Origin: Pristionchus mayeri
Lineage: Eukaryota > Nematoda > Chromadorea > Rhabditida > Neodiplogasteridae
Direction of reading: 5' to 3'
Length of the DNA: 64,000 bases
NCBI GenBank assembly: GCA_036245805.1
Contig: BTRK01000006.1
Span: 46,431,257 to 46,495,256, forward strand
This document shows positions 47,401 through 58,298 of this stretch, in pieces. How positions within the stretch are numbered: position 1 is the first letter of the stretch; the number at the start of each line of letters is the position of its first letter. A program made the translations under genes and the position numbers. Below the pieces are notes generated by a model, which made no database searches, was not told where the DNA came from, and saw nothing but the letters and a program-made list of their open reading frames with translations.

Positions 47401-47803
47401 CACTATGATCTCACTTTCTGTGCCACGCCATCTCACCATCCGTTCTTCCTCAGTTTTTTTCGTGCTGACCTTTAAATACATGCTGTACAATAAGAATACG
47501 ACGAGAATAAAGAGAAAAACTACAAAAGTGATCAAAAATGATTTAGACGATGAATGGTGCTTATTTGGAGTGAGCGATAAGAGTTGAAGAGAAGACGATC
47601 TGTGACTGGGCCTTCCTCTGAAATGGACTATTAGTTTTTAAAGCTTCTCAAACGACGTGTAGAAAAAAGTAAACCAGAATTCAAAACTAGCTATTTTGTG
47701 TGTGCTGGTTCGGAACAGTACAAATTTGCATAGTCTATGTTTCTTCGATTTTCCCCATAAACAATCAAGATGTTTTCTGCGGAAAGCCGAAAGCGAACCT
47801 TGA
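44485..47803 (+). CDS. aquaporin, AQP8-like water channel
   Basis: A membrane channel for water or small solutes. Exons: 44485-44587, 45006-45102, 45317-45443, 45748-45825, 45967-46133, 46383-46446, 46567-46667, 47770-47803, giving 256 residues, close to AQP8 length. Both NPA boxes are intact: GGHFNPAVT (NPA at 72-74) and GAAMNPARAFGP (NPA at 200-202) with the pore Arg at 203. Absence of Asp after NPAR argues against a glyceroporin. HGLAIFILITSLGHISGGHF and VTVDILSIGHITGAAMNP read like AQP8, including His at the helix-2 selectivity position (His52). In C. elegans the closest group should be aqp-4/-5/-6. The intron after 45443 may use a GC donor. The last exon is uncertain: 46889-47003 is a phase-compatible alternative giving a longer tail. 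Confidence 0.9.
45443..45500. repeat. repeat family G, single arm
   Basis: GTTTTGTGCAGAAATTTCGA then TTTGCGGCGCACTGCAAGAG, starting within the first bases of an aquaporin intron. Confidence 0.65.
45569..45624. repeat. 22-bp tandem repeat, about 2.5 copies
   Basis: The unit ACCATTAGAAATTAGAAATT plus AG repeats twice with a third partial copy. Noncoding, in an aquaporin intron. Confidence 0.9.
46177..46357. repeat. repeat family G, full hairpin with a family H-like core
   Basis: The outer arms are inverted copies: AATTCGCAATTAGTCGTTGC on the left and GCAATGACTAATTTCGAATT on the right, each ending in a TTTTGTRTAC-type sequence. The middle (CCTGACTCTCTTCATTCTAT, then CACTCTCTACC) resembles one arm of family H, so H seems to have inserted into G or recombined with it. 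In an aquaporin intron. Confidence 0.75.
46693..46731. repeat. family D half copy
   Basis: AGGTCGGATGACGTCATAGT then TCTCATCCGAACTTGTG: one arm only, still carrying TGACGTCA. In the last aquaporin intron. Confidence 0.7.
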
Positions 47804-48152
47804 TAAGTGGACGGAGGAAGGGAGCGACTGGATCGATCTCGGGATGCTCCCTGGGTGGAAGGCCTGCTTCGCTGCGAGCTCTGTCCTCAGCCTCTTCCTG
47901 ACATTCGCATTTTCGAAATGCTCCGCCTTCTCTTAAGTCCATGCTACTCTCTCTCTCTCTCTCAATCTACCTGTTGAATTATTTTTAAGCAATGAAGATA
48001 ACGTGGTCTCGTTTCTCGATCTCAATTTACTGCTTATTGAGAGCAGCAATTTATTAAATGGCTTATTAGATCACCGATCATAGAAACTATTTACAGTTAG
48101 TGGATAGAAGAATGCAGATGGGAACATATGGTAGTAAAAAAGTTGGACTCAC

Positions 48153-48233
48153 TCGCATTACTCTCTCTGACTCTGCCCGAATCTCCTCTTTCAGATTCTT
48201 GAGATCTTCAATGCGCTTCTGCTCCTTCTTCTC
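48153..48233 (-). other. possible exon of an unidentified coiled-coil protein
   Basis: Minus-strand 27-codon open block EKKEQKRIEDLKNLKEEIRA... preceded by TTATTATCAG and followed by GTGAGT. It is phase 0 at both ends and joins in phase with 48849-48921. The charged, helical composition resembles a coiled coil, but no start, stop or further exons were found. Confidence 0.3.
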
Positions 48234-48419
48234 CTGATAATAACAACAGCAACATCAATAATAATAAGATATCTACGCCCGAAATATGGCGAGAACACAT
48301 CCTTGCACAGTTGAGCGTCAATTTCATGAGAACTTTACGACAATGGTCAATTATTGAACTCAGATGTTTCGATATGCATCCCAAAGGTGTCGCAGGGGGA
48401 TAAATGAGGAGGGGATAAA

Positions 48420-48609
48420 TGAACCTTCCATGCAAGAAGGTCACCAAAAAGTGGACTCTGGGTCTTAGGAAAGGCCCTGAGAGAAAACTGGTTCGTTGTT
48501 GCCGCGGATACCTCGCCTTCCCAACCACCGGTGCTCTCTAGGCTAGGCGGATTAGAGAATAGTGGTGAGGACCCCCTCTAGCCCCGCCCACTTGCACTCT
48601 TTAATTAGG
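48420..48609. repeat. dispersed repeat family F, copy 3
   Basis: AACCTTCCATGCAAGAAGGT, AAAAAGTGGACTCTGGGTCT and AGGCTAGGCGGATTAG match copies 1 and 2. Confidence 0.85.
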
Positions 48610-48848
48610 CTTTCATGGTAATGCATTGACCATGTGCATAATAAATTTCAAGGAAAGAAAAGTGACTATTCGAAAATTCTCAGTCAAACGATTGGCACAT
48701 TTGAAGTACGTTTACACCTATTTTACATGAATAATTGAAACTAAAATTTATGTTTTCCAATCTACGGCACCCTCGTTCGCAATTAAAATCACTTGAAGTA
48801 AAAGAGGATAACTTCAACTGTAGCAGTTTATGGGTGAAGCCAACTTGC

Positions 48849-48921
48849 CTGTTCGGTCAACATAGCTTCTTGCTCGTTTCCTGCCTGTTTTGTGTCAAGT
48901 TTGCTGCCAACCAGATTGCGA
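48849..48921 (-). other. possible exon with a consensus GC donor
   Basis: Minus-strand block RNLVGSKLDTKQAGNEQEAM... preceded by TTTTTTTTCAG and ending CAG before GCAAGT, the consensus GC splice donor. The phase fits the exon candidate at 48153-48233. No family was recognised. Confidence 0.25.
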
Positions 48922-50459
48922 CTGAAAAAAAATGCAACACAATAAAGGAAACATGCATAAATACACAAAAATGATGTCGTAGTCACAAAACAAGAGCACA
49001 TCTCTTCTTTCTTGGCCAAATTTCCGCTTTTCTCAATTCTATGTTTTGCCCGGCCCACACATCAACGGATATTGGAAGCTCGTGTTATCCGTTCGAGGAA
49101 TTAGCGAGCGCCAAGGCTGGATATCATAGTTCCAAATTCAGGCCTCCGTCACTTTTAAGACCGAGTGAACGACAAGAGAGTGCATAGGCTCAAAGAGCAC
49201 GCAATCATTTTATAATTTATCTATAACTATAGTCTTCAAGAAATTTCTGAGAACAGTTTCCCAACATGGTTAGAGAAAGAAAAATCACGCGGAAAATAAT
49301 CACTTTTCATGCACCTCAAAAGTTCGCCAACTTTTCTCGCAGATTTCTGCAAGACTAGACATGGCGGAGAAACGAAACCACAGAAAGCTATGAGAAATGA
49401 AGTGATCGAAACCACTTATTTTGATATCTACTGGCTACTTCTCGCAAATGAGATGATGATAATTCGAATTAGAGACCCCTAATGGCATGAAATTTATGAT
49501 TTTTGTTACTCACAAGCACGAGCAGAAACGAGACATTCGGTCGGTGAAGAAGCAAGTTGGCTGTAAAGCAGTGGTCCTACAAAGATGCGATACAGATAGG
49601 AAGCAAATATGCGATATGCTTCTACAGTGTACGAATCGAAGTCGTGTACGAGGGAAACGAGGAAGAAGTAGGCAAGATGCCCGACGACGGTCCTACAATC
49701 AACAATATAAACAAATTTGAGTACAACACAGTTAGTGAAAAATGGGCGAAGCGGAAGTATTTTGGATGACTTAGTGAGGACAGAACAACACAGTCTAATG
49801 GACTAAGAGTATCTCGAAATTGCATTCGAGTTCTCTCATAATTCACGGATGGTATAATACGATCCTAGTATGTCAGGAGCGAGGAAGAAGCAACTACTCG
49901 CAGAGAGCTTACCCACTTGTGAGTGCACTCGGATTCGATCGTATTGCTCATTAGGCAGGAATGTGATCCGAGTCATAACGAGATACTTTGCCATTGAGTA
50001 AAGCATACAATTCTTAGAACAGGTCGTTATTTAAATTTGTAGCCTATTTTCACGCGAAAGACGATCAGCTTGTGTACGGCCAAGCATTCGTTTTTGAGTC
50101 ATAATTAAAGAGAAGGAATGATCTCTCGTTCAGTTTTAGCACAACTACATTCAATGAAATTGAACTAAAACATTTGAAATGTTAGCGAGAATGACTGAAA
50201 ATTATACTGAAATTCTGTCTATTTCCCGTTTCATTCGCGATTGCGAGCGGAAATGAAAGCGCATGCGTCAGATTTTTGAGTATGATTTTTGAGTTTGAGT
50301 ATAATGATTGAGACATCGTGAATTATAGACCGAGACACAACTTCGCGATGATGAAAGAGTATCGCAAATCGGGAGAAAGCCGATGTACGGGAAGATGAGA
50401 CAATAGATTTTGGGAAATTTCGTCAGGAATTGTTGGAATAACTGAAACTGATCTACCAC

Positions 50460-50639
50460 GGCACTAGTCCGACATCGCCTTCGGATGACGACCTTCCAGA
50501 TGATCACCAAAATGTACCCTTCTACAGAAAAAAAAGTTCTGAGAAGCATATTTCACACTATAGGAACCTATTGGGAGCATATTACGGAAGGGTACTATTT
50601 TTAGGTGAGCATCCGACGGTGATCATCCGGCCTAGTGCC
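50460..50639. repeat. longer family D-type element with GGCACTAG ends
   Basis: 180 bases, starting GGCACTAGTCCGAC and ending CATCCGGCCTAGTGCC, with an internal inverted match GGATGACGACCTTCCAGATG / GGTGAGCATCCGACGGTGAT. Same terminal signature and size class as 27781-27953. Confidence 0.75.
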
Positions 50640-51174
50640 TCTCCTACAGATGTGTGTGGGTTGTCTGTGCGCTCTTCGAAGAATTCCTCGAAGACAATTA
50701 TACTGACATCGTCGAGCGCAAAACAAAGCTAAATACGCAAAATGCTGAGCACCATGTTTTCGCCACTGCAAACAAGTGAATGTGCGCAGGCCGGAAGTCT
50801 GTTCCAATTATTGATAATTGGAGTGCTATTTCCATTCAAAATCAAAGATTCTGTGCAGAAAAACGTCAAAACAAAGGGTTTTCAAAATTATATTTGGTTG
50901 ATTGAAAATCACTGTATTTTGAATGAAAAATATGAGGATCTGCATATGCGTATAATACTTTCTTCGCACATTTGTTTCTCGCGAAATGCTCTGAGTGGTC
51001 TGGCATGAAGTGGTTGTTGTGTGTCTCAAGATAAAATTCCACTATTTGCTGAGAGTCTGAGAGTTTACAGCACCTCTTGATCTTTGAAAGATCCGAAAAT
51101 TCCGTGTATATTCTCGCCTCGCGTGACATGTTCTTCTAATTCTTTGCCTTACCTGTGCTCTCCACTATTCGCCC

Positions 51175-51197
51175 ACTCTCTCTCTCTCTCTCTCTCG
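51175..51197. repeat. CT dinucleotide microsatellite
   Basis: A short uninterrupted (TC)n tract, noncoding. Confidence 0.9.
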
Positions 51198-51983
51198 TCC
51201 ACTCTCCTGATCTCCATCATCTGAGGCACGTGTGCTACTTCAGATCTAAAGTGCATATTTTCGTCCTAACTTCACATCCACATTGTCTCGACTCTTGGCA
51301 ATTGGAGTGCTATAGTGGAGATCATTCAATTAACTTCTGAACTCATCTTATTAAATTACTTTTAATTTGACTGTCCCTCATTACTTTTAATTTCTTTAAT
51401 TCCATTAGAAGCGAGAGATCATTAGGGGTAGCTACACACAACAGCGTTACAATGGTGTGCGTGCGTTTTGCCTCGAACAGAACCGAATCTTCGTTCCATC
51501 GCGGAAAGTGACTCTGCACTAGTATCCCGCCCTAGTATTCCGCTAGATTACCAAAGTGCGTGCGAGGGAGATGTGTAGTCTTTCTGATAAGATTCAGAAA
51601 AAACGTCCGAGCAACCAACTGATTGTAGCAGTCTATCTCATACTAGCGCTCATAATTTCTCTCCCGGCTTCGCTTGACTGATTGCCCGGGGAAGCGTGAC
51701 ATGTGGCTGCTTGCCCATCGAGTGGTCGGACGACGAGAGTCACTAGTCGCAATATGCTGTGTAAACTATGGCCAAATCTGTTTTTGATTTACCCATCGTT
51801 CTCCCCGTCTGTCTCCTCAATCAGCTGGTGTGTAATGCCCAACTGCGCAGTCTTCTTTACCCTCTCTCTCTAACAGACTCGTTATCTCTCTCTTTCCAGT
51901 CCCCACTCTCGTTTCTCTCGTCCCCTCTCGCCTTGGGTCTTCCTTATTGTCTAAACACGACTAGATGGCCGCTGATTTGCGCT

Positions 51984-52115
51984 TATTTCCCCGTTGCGAG
52001 CAATGGTCTCACTCTCTTCAGTTTGCACGTTCTCTCGCCGGTCAGAGATGCGAGAGAGCGTGCAAACTGAAGAGAGTCAGACGATTGCTCGCTTATTTCT
52101 TAGTTGCAGTCCATA
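51984..52115. repeat. hairpin repeat family H, copy 5, with 17-bp direct flanks
   Basis: GAGCAATGGTCTCACTCTCT ... GAGAGTCAGACGATTGCTC forms the hairpin. It is flanked by GCTTATTTCCCCGTTGC on the left and GCTTATTTCTTAGTTGC on the right: 17 bases with three mismatches, a likely old target duplication. Confidence 0.85.
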
Positions 52116-54989
52116 TTTTCGCTCCGTTGCTTTCCATTCTGTCTTCTTTCTCCTTGCATTGATGCCTCTTTAACTCTCCGCAAGAGAAAAGCTGATTTCC
52201 CGTCTCGTGGACCTCTTAGTTTTTTTCCCTCTCAATATGAGGAGCTCCACCTTCATGTCTCCCCTCCCATCGTAATGCGATAACCAAGCGTTTAGGGGGC
52301 AATTGATCTCTGAGCCCGGCACCAGGGCAAATTCTGAGGAATCACGAAAAACAATGTCAGAAATCACCGGGGAATTCCGCACGTTGTCATTCTCCCCTCA
52401 GTGGTCGTTAGAAGTACTCGACCTCAAAACGCGCTTTTCCCCTTCTCCCTCTCTTGAGACTTCCGACAATCGTTGCGACCCTCGAGTCTCTTTCGTATCA
52501 TTCCCGCACCTCTGTTTCCTCCTTTCTCCTTCTCCTTCCTCTTCCCCGGAGGACATTCAATCTCCCAGGAGAGATTCTTCACCGCCGATTGAACTTCCTC
52601 ACGTTAGCGTTATCGAAAACCAAAAATGACTTCCTTGTTCACCCTTCACATTTAGGGAACATTTAGGGAAAACGATGCGTTTATCAACTAGCCCCATCTC
52701 CCAGCTGTCACTCTAGTCTCATCTCTGAATCTTCCACTTGAGCCAGGCGCCCCTCTTCACCCCTCCTTTCTTTACTCCTCTCCCCGCTTATCTGGACTGC
52801 TGACTCCCGTTCCCTTCCACTTGTTCCTTTTTCTTCACTGTTATACCCAAAGTTGCCGCCTTTCGTGCTGGAAACCGCATTCAAAAGCCTTCTCAGTCTC
52901 ACTTCAAGTAGCTAGAGACGCTATCCGTGTTTCTTGCGCTCTCTTTTATCTCTGCTGGGAAAGAGTGAATGAATGATGAGCTGCCTCGCATCCGCTTTAA
53001 TGTTGCGTCCTTTCCTCATCGTGCGTGCTCTTTGAAATTTCCTCGAAACGTGATAGGGTCTTAATGTTGCCAACCCTCTCCTTCTCTCGCTTCCTCCATT
53101 TCGCCCCTGCAGTCACATGAGAATCGTCTCAAGCCTCAAACCAATCGTGCCTAAGTGAGACTCAAAAAGGAAGAAGGCTCGAATTAGGAGCTCGAGTCGG
53201 TTCTAATTTAGATCTTTCTCGTTGATGCAGGACAAGCGCTGACAGAGTCAATTATTTAGATGAGTCTTAGGGAAGGCAAGCAGGAAATCCTTCAATCTTG
53301 AGAGTAGTATCCTCTCACTTCTCTCGATTTGAATCATTCTGGGGATTTTTTTGGCGAATTTTGGATAGGTTTCAGGTTTGGCTCGCGCGAACTAGCTAAA
53401 TTCCACGATAGGAGGCGCAAAAATGCCCGTTAAGGTAATAAAATGAGAGCCATCTTGAATTCGTACTTTTCTAGGGCTACACATTGCGTGAATACTGTAA
53501 ACAATGAGCGGCTTTCTATCTCTTTCTCTCTCTAACGCGAAATCTCGACGATATCCATCCCCTTCTGGTGAGAGAGAAGGAGCGGATCTATTTGTCTTTT
53601 GTTCGCTTCCAATCCCTCCACCCTCGCCTCTTCCTTCTGCCCTCTACGATGCGAAATACGGGAAACGGGAGCTTGAAAGCAAGTAGTTTCATTTCCATCC
53701 ACATTTCCCCCTTCACACATCCGCTTCTTTCGTAACAATTGTAGAGTATATTGTAGTGAGAGTGATATGATTTACAACGGAATGTGAGTAGAACAGTGGA
53801 TAACATCAGCGCTGCACATTGTTTACCGGATTCACCCAAGTAAAAACTCATTCCGAGCGCTTCGCTGCCCTTGTTTTCGCCCATAGCTCACCTCTTTCGT
53901 AAGCGTGTCACATCTAGGAGAGATGGTTCTGAATCATATGCTGATTGTTTTTGCCGAACTTGCAGTAAGCCGTGCAATATTTTGAGCAGTGGATCATTGC
54001 AAAAAGCTTGTTTTGTGCTCTCGACCATTTGTAAATGCATTCATACAAAAAATAGAGTCGATCTGCTCCACTAGAAGGAAAGTTAAGCTAATTTATCGGG
54101 CCAACTTATATTCATATTCTGTCGCGTTTTTCGTACTTGATTTGTGCGACTACAAAATGCTTAACTCAAATCTTACCCAGAGTTCTCGACGGTCTTCAAT
54201 AGTTCGTCGCCGTGGGAAACTGGCTCTCTAGGGAAAAAAAACAGGTGCTATAAAATGCTAGAAATCTAGGCGCTTTTCGAGCCTGAATGCATGCTGTTTT
54301 TCCGTTTTGTTGACTGCGAAATTCGCGGTGAGAATCCCGGACGGAGGTCGCACTCAAACAACTTCCTCGTTCACATTCTCTCTTCCTTATTGTCTAAACA
54401 CGTCCAGAAGGCCACTGAGTGGCGCTCATGTGGTCACTATTTTTGCTCTATCTCTTGTCTGCCTTCCTCACAAGCCTATGAAAGAGCCTCCCTATCCTTG
54501 ATCCAGAATCAACTTCTTTTGGTCCAGCCAGCATTTTTCAATACCTGTCGAGCGCTGAAAGGTGAATAGAATGGAAACAGTGGCATCGTTTTTCTTTCTC
54601 CACCTCATTTCCCAAAATTCCCTAGTTTTCAGTTACAGTAGTCGGCCCACTCTCTTCTAACCATGTCGCGGCGAGCAAAACGGGCTAGTCTTCTTCCCCC
54701 TCTCGTTAATATTATTTTCGCGTCGAGACCCTGTTTTCTGCGGCGCTCCAACTAACTTTAGCATACGTGTGGCGTGTTTTTACCTCCGCGTTCCCCTCCT
54801 CCGATTTCACGATCAGTGACGGAGAGAAAAAATACGCCCATCATTGCAGTCCTCAACGACTCTCAGACAATAAAGACGACGGCGGGGAGCGGCAAGACGG
54901 GAAGAGGGGAGGAGAGAGCGGGGGAAAGGGAGAGACTCCAGAGAAGCAGAGAGGACGAGAGAGCGGGAGAGGCGGAGAGAGGAAGGAAG

Positions 54990-57740
54990 ATGCCGGGGGA
55001 GAAGCAGGAGAGGGGATCGCAGATCCTCAACATGCAGAGCTACGAGGCGGTCGTCTGCCAGAGGCGCTTCGTGGCCGTGACCACGGCCATTTGCTGGGTG
55101 AGAATGATCTTTGCTCCTTGTGAAGCTCGAGCCTAAACACTGTGAAGAGCAGAGGGGTTAGATAGCTGTTTTCGCAACAAATCACAGTTATAAACGTGGT
55201 GATCGATATTCCAAGGACAAATTGTCGCTTTTTTCACATAGGGAATTTGATCTTTGATCTCTGCAGCTCGCCGTCATCCCGCTCATCGTAGCCCTAGCCA
55301 CGTGCTCCTGGTGCATCATCGACTTCGTGAACACGGACAACGAGAAGGTGAGCGAGAGAGAGAGATCAAAGATCAACTGTCACCTTGCTTTTAGAATTTG
55401 AAATAAGACCTTCTTGTTGTCTATTTGTGCAGACAATTCACAATTAGTCGTTGCGACTCACTTCTAGAGCTTTGCCTGACACTTTAAAAATAATATCTCG
55501 ATCGGTCGAGTGACTAAAGAATTAATGAATAGACAGTTATATCGTTTCTCTACTAGACAGACTCTACGTGTCTGCTCTACAGTTAGGGGAGGAGCAGTTG
55601 TTGTTGGTCCCTCGCTCTTTTTATGAGGTGTCTTCTCCCGCTTCTTCTCATCAATTTCACTTCCAGGTCCACGTCAAGTTGGGCACATGGGGAGAGTGGA
55701 GAACGCGGCAAAATTCGACTGCTACTTACAGTAAGTTGACTGGCACATTTACGACAGAGTTCGAGAAATGAAACCACGGTCTCTTCATTCTGCACACTCT
55801 CTCGCCATTCCACCGGTCGAGAGAGAGTGTAAAATGAAGAGACTCTAATTTACGAGTGGAACTCATACATGTTTTTCAGCCGACTGGATTCCGCACTTCC
55901 CGGCTCCTCCCGAGTCAGTGCTGCGTCTCGCAGATGCCTCCCTCAGACGTGAGTGCATACATAACCTTTGGATCTGAGCAAAATATTTTCGAAAATTAGT
56001 GTTTGGCTATGTTGTCGATTGAGCTACTCATGTCAGAAAACATTTCACATGTCTGGAAAACAGATTGAATTAGCTGTTTTCCCCAATTTACCGAGGTGAA
56101 TGCGACAGTCTAGAGGCGCATGAGATGTGAGCTTCAGTCTCTTTCAGATTTCCGATTCCTTCAGTAATACGAGTAGGAGTCGTGTGTCGGTTATTACACA
56201 AAGTAAAAACGCGCCAGCTCGCTCTCATATTATAGCGAGGAGAGAGAGATGCTGAAAATAATTCATAACTCGGGCTTGAGTATGAGGGAGGCAATTCAGC
56301 CCGGGATTGTTGTGATTGTCGGGGGAGATCGAGGGAGAGGAAGACCCCCAAACAATCGAGATAGATCATGAGAGAGCCATCGATCAGGAGTGAAATCAAG
56401 AAGATTGAATGGGATTACAAGCGCATCTGTCAAACGTGTTGTTTCAAGTCAAGGATCACGAGATAAGGGGGAAACAATATTGGGTAGTGTTCTCGGAATT
56501 GAACAATTGTTTAGCGAATCTTTCATATCAAGGAAAGTGCTCCGAACTAGTTGTCATCCGACCTCTTTCCATCACTAGTACGTTATCGACTCTAAACCAT
56601 TAATTAGCACTAATTAGTCTCTCTTTAATTTCAGATTTCCACCGGGCGCAGGCTGCTCTGGGCGCCATCTCGATCTTCTTGCTACTGGGTACTAACGCGC
56701 TCGCTCTCTACACATTCTCTGAGCACAGATACGTATACAAGCGCCTCTGCGCCTTCATGTACGTCATCACTGGTGAGATTTAAAAAAATCGTTTAAATGC
56801 TGTTTATAGTTTGCAAAATCATAAACAGTCTATTGCGGTGCAGTTATACTCTCATTACACAAAATGCTTTAGGCATGTTTTTTTTCTCGAACTCTAATTC
56901 TACGCCAAAAACAATTGTGGTAGTACATGATACATACATGGTGCACATTGAGCGGCGTATGCAAAACATTATAAATTCAGTAAATAAATAAATAAATAAA
57001 TTCAGGAGTCTGCGTCTACGCCACAGTGGAGATAGTATCTCAGTCTGTGGACGAGTGGAGATCCGACGTCATAACCAAGACCACGGTCAGCTTCTGAATC
57101 TTGCTCAGCATTCTCCTACTCGTCTGACTCTCTTCAGGTTGCACGCTCTCTCGTCTCTCTGGCCGGCGAGAGAGCGTGCAAACTGAAGAGAGTCAGACAA
57201 TTGCACTCCTGCCATCCCACAACACTGTTGTAATGACAGAATTTGAGGAACATACAATCGGGTTTAAAATATGCATCTAGCATCCTAGTTCTAAAAAGTT
57301 TTCAATCGTACTCTTGCAGTTCGACGCATTCGACTTCGAGGCGCGCAAGAAGTACGGCTACTCGGCGTACCTCGCCCTTGGAGTGGCCGCTGCGTGCATC
57401 CTTGCAGCCATCGCCTTCGCCTACGGAAGCCACAAGCAGAAGGTAAAAAATATAAAATTTTAAATTTTCCCTGATCATGGTCCCTGATTCCCTGATTATC
57501 TGAAGCTCTTAGAATCAGACCGTTTTACATGATTAGATCTCCTTCTCTACATAATGTTAATTCAATTCAGCCATCTTTCCTTATCATATTTTGTTATGAC
57601 TGTGGAATGGCAAAATTCGAGTGTATCGTTATTGTTTGGGATTCCGAAAATAATCTAAGATGGACCATTCGCAGGGAGACCACGCAGCAACAGTGGACAT
57701 GGAAATCGAGGATAGACCGATGCACATGGGACGAGATTAA
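54990..57740 (+). CDS. claudin/PMP22-like four-transmembrane protein
   Basis: Probably a cell-junction or channel-modulating membrane protein. Exons: 54990-55097, 55267-55347, 55667-55730, 55880-55948, 56635-56772, 57006-57085, 57320-57442, 57675-57740, giving 242 residues in consistent phase. The topology is claudin-like: TM1 about 27-52 (FVAVTTAICW, VIPLIVALATCSW), a first extracellular loop with GTWGEWRT (about 69-76) and a possible NST glycosylation site, TM2 about 112-136, TM3 about 143-168, TM4 about 193-217, and a short acidic cytoplasmic tail. The canonical loop pair of cysteines after W-GLW is not evident, so it may belong to the nematode Clc-like group or the calcium-channel gamma-like (NSY-4) group. 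The ATG at 54990 is the first in a frame whose upstream part is purine-rich low complexity. Confidence 0.85.
55427..55476. repeat. repeat family G, single diverged arm
   Basis: TTTGTGCAGACAATTCACAA then TTAGTCGTTGCGACTCACTT, in an intron of the claudin-like gene. Confidence 0.55.
55781..55848. repeat. hairpin repeat family H, diverged copy
   Basis: GGTCTCTTCATTCTGCACAC then TCTCTCGCC is mirrored by GAGAGAGTGTAAAATGAAGA. In an intron of the claudin-like gene. Confidence 0.75.
57115..57206. repeat. hairpin repeat family H, copy 6
   Basis: GTCTGACTCTCTTCAGGTTG and its mirror CAAACTGAAGAGAGTCAGAC surround GCTCTCTCGTC/GGCGAGAGAGC. In an intron of the claudin-like gene. Confidence 0.88.
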
Positions 57741-58298
57741 GTCGCTTACGCCTACTCCCATTCAACTGTATCTCTCTAAGTGCATTTCCATTTGACCAAA
57801 GACCATGTTTTTTTTTCCGAAATTGCAACAACTTCATGCAAATGTGTCTGATGTATAATGTCCTTTACACTTACTTCCATACTGTAACGACACTGTTTTT
57901 AAAACTTCTAGTATATTTTGACTCTTTTCATTTTCTTTGCAGCACAATTTCAGTTTATTTCAGCTAACACAAACCTCGCCCCAGCCATTCACCATGTCAG
58001 CTAGACGACAATCCCTGTTCTCGAATTCGCTAATTCCTACCGGTTACCGGCTCTTTGCTAGCACTACTCCCTTACTCACAACGTATGATGAACTATGAAT
58101 TTCACTGATAAATTTATACGAAAGTCATTATGATATGTAATACAAGAGCAAAAATAATCTATGGTTTAAGTGTTGAATTCATTTTTGTTAAAATTCTAAT
58201 GCGTGAGTAAGCAGAAATTAATCTTATTATCGGAAAGTCTGGCAAATGTACATGCATTGGTATATCACATCAGTGCATCACCCCGAAACATTGTGTCT
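57741..58298. other. convergent intergenic region
   Basis: About 560 bases between two converging genes, so both 3' ends lie here. The block at about 58005-58110 (CGAATTCGCTAATTCCTACC, then CGTATGATG) has a diverged relative at about 62165-62265. Confidence 0.6.

Larger units (their letters stand above)
47804..54989. other. repeat-rich region without a recognised complete gene
   Basis: 7.2 kb between the aquaporin and the claudin-like gene. It holds a family F copy, two weak minus-strand exon candidates, a long D-type element, an H hairpin, a CT microsatellite and a pair of diverged copies of TCTTCCTTATTGTCTAAACA (51938 and 54386). Open frames at 49487-49769, 51768-52070 and 52303-52629 lack family similarity and clear splice context. 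Confidence 0.6.

Noticed and set aside
49487..49769. Overlapping plus-strand frames (e.g. IGSKYAICFYSVRIEVVYEG)
   Set aside because: Composition looks protein-like, but no splice partner, family similarity or supported start was found; left as unexplained rather than annotated.
54774..54989. N-terminal extension of the claudin-like protein
   Set aside because: The upstream frame starts without ATG and is purine-rich low complexity; 54990 is the first ATG giving a sensible short cytoplasmic N-terminus.
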